The notes under the pieces: generated by a model
The model's database searches: none
The model's input: the letters and a program-made list of their open reading frames with translations, nothing else
What the model was told of the DNA's origin: nothing
Translations under genes and position numbers: made by a program
Shown here: piece by piece, positions 16,365-20,348 of the stretch
Layout of the letters: the number at the start of each line of letters is the position of its first letter
Numbering within the stretch: position 1 is the stretch's first letter
DNA from: an uncultured bacterium
GTDB taxonomy: Bacteria; Patescibacteria; JAEDAM01; Absconditabacterales; Absconditicoccaceae
Direction of reading: 5' to 3'
NCBI GenBank assembly: GCA_903904545.1
Contig: CAIVDB010000121.1
Span: 1-20,348 of the forward strand
DNA: 20,348 bases

Positions 16365-16970
16365 ATGAATGAATCAATAACTAAGCACGTAAGCGAAGAC
16401 CTGGCTCAAGATACCTCACTGGAGGTAACGGAGAATCTTTCTGCTAGAGACGTACTTATTCATTTCAATAAACATATATACCCAGGGATAAAGGAGAAAT
16501 TTTTCCCTACTCCTTCTGTGCCTGTACAAACTTAGAAATCTCTTTTAAATATTTTCCAGAAAAAACCCGTTTCCCTACACAAGCAAGGTAAAAAACAGGA
16601 AAAAATAGATGAAAATACTCTTTATACATTATTCTGAGCGGCAATCTGTAGAGGTATTTTTGACTTGGTAGTATGAGACCACACTACTGATCTAGTAAGA
16701 ATTAATTTGTTTTTGAATGTAATGTGGCTAGAGATGACAACGACAGCATTTCTTAATTCTTGGAGTGATTTCAACACTTGTGCAGAGATGTTTGAAGCTG
16801 AATGAGCAAAGGATAAAAGTAGGATTATCCAAGAATGCCTAAAGCTCTGTACCAAGAAATTTAGAAAATGAATGACAAAAATAACACCTACCGAAGATCT
16901 CCTTATCTTTGAAAATGAATATGGGACAACCATCCAAACAAAGGAAGATTTTTTCAAACAAGGATCCTAG
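16365..16970 (+). pseudogene. Hypothetical gene interrupted by one in-frame TAG
   Basis: From ATG at 16365 one frame runs to TAG at 16968-16970 (202 codons), broken only by TAG at 16533-16535 after 56 codons. Downstream of the TAG the frame stays open for 144 codons with four TGA-Gly codons and no other stop, and has protein-like content (CLKLCTKKFRKGMTKITPTE, LLIFENEYGTTIQTKEDFF). No good ATG exists until codon 126 or so, so a separate second gene would need a rare start. Most simply this is one gene with a nonsense mutation or a TAG read through. The family is not recognised, and no membrane or signal segments are seen. It follows the lipoprotein gene by 16 bases. Confidence 0.5.
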
Positions 16971-17053
16971 TATTGTGGTGTTTGTATACTGAACCGCCAT
17001 GAAAATTGATAGCTTATCTATCTCATGATAATTTCTCTTTAAAGTATATATCC

Positions 17054-17698
17054 TTATGCTGGGGTGTTTTCTTTTCTTATTTTGTTTTTTATATCCACAA
17101 TTTTCTGGATTATTTCTGCTTCTTTTTTTAAGTTATCATCTATTTCAGGATTTTCTTTGTTGTTGTGTTCAGCAAAAAATCCTTGTACGTATGCTTTATG
17201 ACTTACGGCAACTAAGAGTGCTCATATATAATATTTACTTTCCTGTGGCTCAAAATAGTTAGCATAATCTTCTTTGAGTTCGTCCTCTGATTCTGTGAGT
17301 ACACGACCAAAGCTTTGCCTTATTCCAACGAGAGCATTAGAAAAATCTTTATAATTTTCATAACTATTACGATCTATCTCATTTTGTATTGCTGTCTCAT
17401 TTCCATGCATTGCTTTTCTTTTTTCCATTCCTAATGTAAAGTTTTCCTGAACATCAGCAAAAACACTAGAACTAAGTTTTTCCTTCAATTGTGCTATATC
17501 TTTTTCATTTTCTCGATCTTCTTTCTTATGTTCTTGTTGTATTTCATTTTGTTTTGCCTGTTGGAGTTCATTATCTTCTCATACGGGAACAAATCACTCC
17601 GCATCTTCTCAGACAGCTAGTATTGCTTCTACAGGTTCTTGTTTATTCTTTCATTCTACTTCATTTTCTCGAGTTGGTTTTGGTGCTCATAAAGACAT
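17054..17698 (-). CDS. Glu/Lys-rich coiled-coil hypothetical protein, 214 aa
   Basis: With TGA as Gly the minus strand holds one frame from ATG (17698) to TAA, with six TGA codons, five of them within the first 43 residues. That stretch is low-complexity and acidic. Residues about 44-80 are a Gln/Glu/Lys helix (LQQAKQNEIQQEHKKEDREN) typical of coiled coil. The rest is helical, with FADVQENFTLGMEKRK and YKDFSNALVGIRQSFGRVL. No signal peptide or membrane segment is present, so it is probably cytoplasmic. The family is not recognised. It is transcribed away from the patatin gene; both have good promoters in the shared gap. Confidence 0.7.
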
Positions 17699-17731
17699 TG
17701 TGTTTTGATAAAGAAATAAATTCCTTTATTA

Positions 17732-17759
17732 ATTATACATATAAAAGCTATTTTTACAA
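17732..17759 (-). promoter_or_regulatory. Promoter for the coiled-coil protein gene
   Basis: On the minus strand TTGTAA and consensus TATAAT are separated by 16 bases, about 33 bases before the ATG. Confidence 0.6.
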
Positions 17760-17786
17760 ATTTTCTGCTTGATTTTATATACTATT

Positions 17787-17815
17787 TTGAAATACTCTTT
17801 CTTGTGCTTTATTCT
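17787..17815 (+). promoter_or_regulatory. Promoter of the patatin gene
   Basis: TTGAAA and TATTCT are separated by 17 bases. Predicted transcription start is near 17822, only about 6 bases before the ATG, so the mRNA would be nearly leaderless. Confidence 0.6.
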
Positions 17816-17827
17816 CATTATTTTTCT

Positions 17828-18613
17828 ATGTTCAAATTCCTCAAATCCTTCTCTAGCAAAAAAGCCTACGTTCTTGTCATCTCCTGATGAGGAGCAAGAG
17901 CTGCCTATGCATTGGGCGTGTTGCAATGATTAGAAGAGCTCGGTATGAAGGATGATATCAAAGCTATCTATGGGGTCAGTGCTTGAGCAATTGTAGGTGC
18001 CTATCGAGCTGCGGGATATACTGCATGGGAAACCTTTGAAAGATTTACTGATATGTTTGCTTTCGGAGTCGGTAAGATAAATTTTCTCCCGAAAAAAAGT
18101 TTATTGAAAAGTGATTTTCTCAAAAAGACATTTGCACAAGATTTGCCCGCACAATTTGAACAACTCAAAGTCCCTCTATATATCTGAGTTACTGATGCCA
18201 ATACTGCAGAGTATCGTCTTTTTTCCTCAGGAACTATCGGAGAGCCACTCTTGGGAAGTATGGCAATCCCTGGCATTTTCCCGCCTGTAGCTTATGAAGG
18301 GATGCAACTCGTCGATGGAGGAACCATCAATAATTTCCCTGTCGATATGGCAAAAGACAGATATCCTAAGCATAAAGTTATCTGAATCGCCCTCAATAAA
18401 TTTCATAATAATCAAAAACTTTCTAGTATCTTCGATACCTTACTTGTCGGTTTTGACCTCTTATTGAAGGCTCAAGTGGTGAATAAATTTGATCTTGTGG
18501 ATCATCTTTTCTATAAGGATCTTGGGGTCAAAGTTTTGGATACGAAGGAGAAAGATATGAGAAAAATTTTTCAGCAAGGACATGAAGATTGCCTAAGCCA
18601 TTTTGGAAGATAA
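17828..18613 (+). CDS. Patatin-like phospholipase (RssA-type)
   Basis: The 261-residue protein has all landmarks of the patatin/RssA family of serine lipid acyl hydrolases. These are the oxyanion motif GGGAR at residues 20-24, nucleophile Ser51 in GVSAG (49-53), SMAIPGIFPPVAYEGMQLVDGG with the catalytic Asp163, and NNFPVD. Six TGA codons encode Gly; two adjacent ones make G20-G21 and another makes G53, so the active site depends on recoding. The start MFKFLKSFSSKKAYVLVIS is basic and amphipathic with no signal peptide, so it is likely cytoplasmic or membrane-peripheral. The alpha/beta hydrolase gene follows 26 bases later, suggesting a lipid-related operon. It ends in TAA. Confidence 0.93.
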
Positions 18614-18639
18614 AATTTTATTATATTCTCTGTCTCTCT

Positions 18640-19380
18640 ATGCAGTATAGTTCTTGTCAGATAGCTGGTATGAAGCTGAATTATATAAAAGTCTGAAAGG
18701 GGACTCCGGTTTTGTTTTTGCATGGCGGGGGAGTTTGTGCGTCGACGTATAAAAAAAATATTGAGCTTTTGGCGAAAAAATATCAGGTCATTGCTCCCGA
18801 TATACCTTGTTTTGGAGAATCGAGTGTTCCAAATAAAATTTGGGGATTTGAAGAGTTTGCCAGCCTGTTTTCCGATTTTATTGATGCATTGTGATTGCAA
18901 GATATTGTACTGATTGGGCACTCTTTCGGCGGAGGAATAGCGCTGCATTTGGCAGCGAAATGTAAGAAAATTAGTCGCTTGGTCCTCATTGACTCCGCCG
19001 GCATTGCACCTAGATATCCTGCTTGGAAATTGCCCCTCTGGCTTATAAGCAAAACTTTTCGTAATCTTGTATTCTATAAAGACACCTCAATGTCTTGAGT
19101 CATTGTCCGTGATTTTCTTGGGAATATCTGGCAACATCTTTTTTCTCTCTGATTAATTTTGAAGATTATGAAAAAGACGTTATTTACGAGCACTGCCGTC
19201 TTCGATAAGATTACTCAACCGACACGCATACTGTGGTGAGATACAGACGAAATCTTTTCTCCCTCTATTACTCAAGACATGCAAAAAAATATCAAAGGGT
19301 CTACCCTGACTTACGTGCATGGGAACCATGATTGGTGTCTTTTTATGCCAGAGACTTTTATGAAGTTGGTAGCTAACTAG
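18640..19380 (+). CDS. Alpha/beta hydrolase fold protein
   Basis: The 246-residue protein matches the alpha/beta hydrolase family, with oxyanion HGGG (VLFLHGGGVCASTY), nucleophile Ser95 in GHSFGGGIALHLA, acid Asp201/Asp203 (ILWGDTDEIFSPSI) and His230 (VHGNHDWCLF). Five TGA-Gly codons are used. The start may be Met1 or Met11; either keeps the domain. The substrate is unknown (ester or lipid suggested by the adjoining patatin). A TATATTCT-type -10 overlapping the patatin 3' end may add an internal promoter. Its last bases overlap the convergent KilA-N gene by 8 bases. The stop is TAG. Confidence 0.9.
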
Positions 19381-20190
19381 TTTTTATCCTTGGAAGATCT
19401 CAGTATTTTGTATCTAATAAAGATCTCATTTGGGTGATTGCCATCTGGTTTAGTATTGTCAATCTCTCGGATTGACACATTTTCATGTTGATACATTGAG
19501 CATTCATGCTTTCTAAGTTAGCCAACACTATAAGTTGTTCTATAGTTGCATAGTCTCTCATATTTCATTTCCTATGAAAGGCTCCTTTCGCTGTTTAGCA
19601 GTCAGCCCAAATAATGCTTTATTTAAGACATCTGCTTCATCTGCATACAGGTGAGTTATTTCATCTTTGGAAAGCTCCTTGGGAAGGAGGTTGTCCTTGA
19701 TTGCATCCGTATGTATCTTGTAGTTCATTTTTGTGAGAAATCTTTTTACATTTCGGTCTAAAGTAGTTACTTCTTGCTGTTTGAGTCTCTGAAATTCCTT
19801 GATAAGGTAGATCTTAAATTTGGGACTAATCCACATACCAAATTCGAAGGCAATGTCTTTGTGTGCATATGTCCCGCCATAACGTCATGTTTTGGCAACG
19901 ATCCCAATGGCGTTTGTTTTCTCTACTCGCTGCTTCGCACTTAGTTTATAGCCATTCAATCAAACATTACTTTTAATTGTGGCAAATTCGCCATAATTAA
20001 ATTTTGGATTATTCACCTCTTCCCATATCCCGAGAAATTCAATGGTATTTCTATTTCTCAGTCGGTCTGAAATAAAAAAGTCCCCATCTTTTGCTCTAAT
20101 CATATCCGTCAAACTAATATACTCATCCTGATTGTTTCTGACTATAGTAATATCTATTCACTGTACTTGCACTATGAAACTATTTTTCAT
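19373..20190 (-). pseudogene. KilA-N/Bro-type DNA-binding protein, frameshifted
   Basis: The frame from ATG at 20190 encodes a KilA-N domain protein (YISLTDMIRAKDGDFFISDR; NTIEFLGIWEEVNNP; GLNGYKLSAKQRVEKTNAIG; GRYGGTYAHKDIAFEFGMWI; FKIYLIKEFQRLK), with TGA-Gly at several sites. After IGNEI this frame ends at TAG (19540-19542), 6 codons on. The next frame over carries the expected continuation, MRDYATIEQLIVLANLESMN and QSERLTILNQMAITQM, starting at 19561 and running to TAG at 19373-19375. The total of 818 bases is one short of 273 codons, consistent with one deleted base near 19562. KilA-N proteins are mostly phage or mobile-element linked and probably bind DNA; their role in this lineage is not established. 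Confidence 0.8.
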
Positions 20191-20221
20191 TTTTTTCTAT
20201 GAGAGCATATAAAGTGGGCTG

Positions 20222-20230
20222 ATTATATCA
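20222..20230 (-). promoter_or_regulatory. Extended -10 promoter of the KilA-N gene
   Basis: The minus strand reads TGATATAAT, a TG-extended consensus -10, about 31 bases before the ATG. No good -35 is seen. Confidence 0.5.
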
Positions 20231-20348
20231 TCTCTCCTATAGAAAAAAACGGACAATAATAAGACAATCCCATATCCACAGCCAATACTTTTTCTTCCTG
20301 AACAAATTCCTCTAGGTCAATTTGATTTTGAGAAGAGAATTGGTATAT
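20223..20348 (-). CDS. Possible C-terminal end of an unrecognised gene (partial)
   Basis: An open minus-strand frame enters from the window edge and ends at TAA (20223-20225) after about 41 residues, including FVQEEKVLAVDMGLSYYCPF. It is too short to assign. The end would overlap the KilA-N promoter. It may be chance. Confidence 0.25.
   Translation of the reverse strand: MYQFSSQNQIDLEEFVQEEKVLAVDMGLSYYCPFFSIGEMI

Noticed and set aside
16622..16957. Minus-strand open frame of 111 codons
   Set aside because: It is antisense to the TAG-interrupted plus-strand frame, which has better protein-like content and UGA-Gly usage. It cannot be fully excluded.
1..20348. tRNA, rRNA or CRISPR loci
   Set aside because: No cloverleaf with a T-loop GTTCRA pattern, no rRNA-like conserved stretches and no regularly spaced identical repeats were seen by eye; a weak tRNA could still be missed.

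Overview
The window reads as a piece of a low-GC Candidate Phyla Radiation genome that uses genetic code 25 (UGA = glycine), i.e. Absconditabacteria (SR1) or Gracilibacteria. About 100 in-frame TGA codons fall where conserved glycines are expected, including catalytic ones: the GGQ of ArfB, the HIGH of arginyl-tRNA synthetase, and the GGGxR and GxSxG of a patatin. Every gene I can close ends in TAA or TAG. Gene calls under the standard code break most of these proteins into fragments. Start codons lack Shine-Dalgarno sequences, and several have a -10 element only a few bases upstream.

Layout. 0.1-2.7 kb (+): tight translation cluster (small ORF, arfB, argS). 2.8-6.3 kb (+): 1187-residue secreted subtilase with I9-like prodomain, Ig/Fn3-like domains, an all-glycine linker and C-terminal SLH-like repeats, containing about 46 TGA codons. 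6.4-7.5 kb (+): WecA/MraY-type glycosyl-1-phosphate transferase. 7.5-7.9 kb: nested palindromic repeat and a promoter far upstream of dnaJ. 7.9-9.6 kb (+): DnaJ with a reduced zinc domain and a variant histidine phosphatase. 9.8-12.2 kb (-): two small membrane proteins and tilS (lysidine synthetase). 12.2-12.7 kb (+): YceD/DUF177 protein. 12.8-14.3 kb: island with a Bacteroidetes-type M23 metallopeptidase lipoprotein free of TGA, probably imported recently. 14.3-17.0 kb (+): two lineage-specific lipoproteins, a hypothetical protein and a frame interrupted by one TAG. 17.1-17.7 kb (-): Glu-rich coiled-coil protein. 17.8-19.4 kb (+): patatin-like phospholipase followed by an alpha/beta hydrolase. 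19.4-20.2 kb (-): KilA-N/Bro-type protein with a one-base frameshift, convergent with and overlapping the hydrolase.

The genes combine basic translation functions (argS, tilS, arfB, YceD) with envelope and secretion functions (subtilase, glycosyl-1-phosphate transferase, lipoproteins, M23 peptidase, patatin). That mix fits a host-attached or predatory reduced bacterium, but the lifestyle is inference. No tRNA, rRNA or CRISPR array was found. I did not see a clearly new multi-gene system. The strongest leads are recoded glycines in catalytic sites, the TGA-free imported peptidase, the single-zinc DnaJ, and the two genes broken by single lesions.
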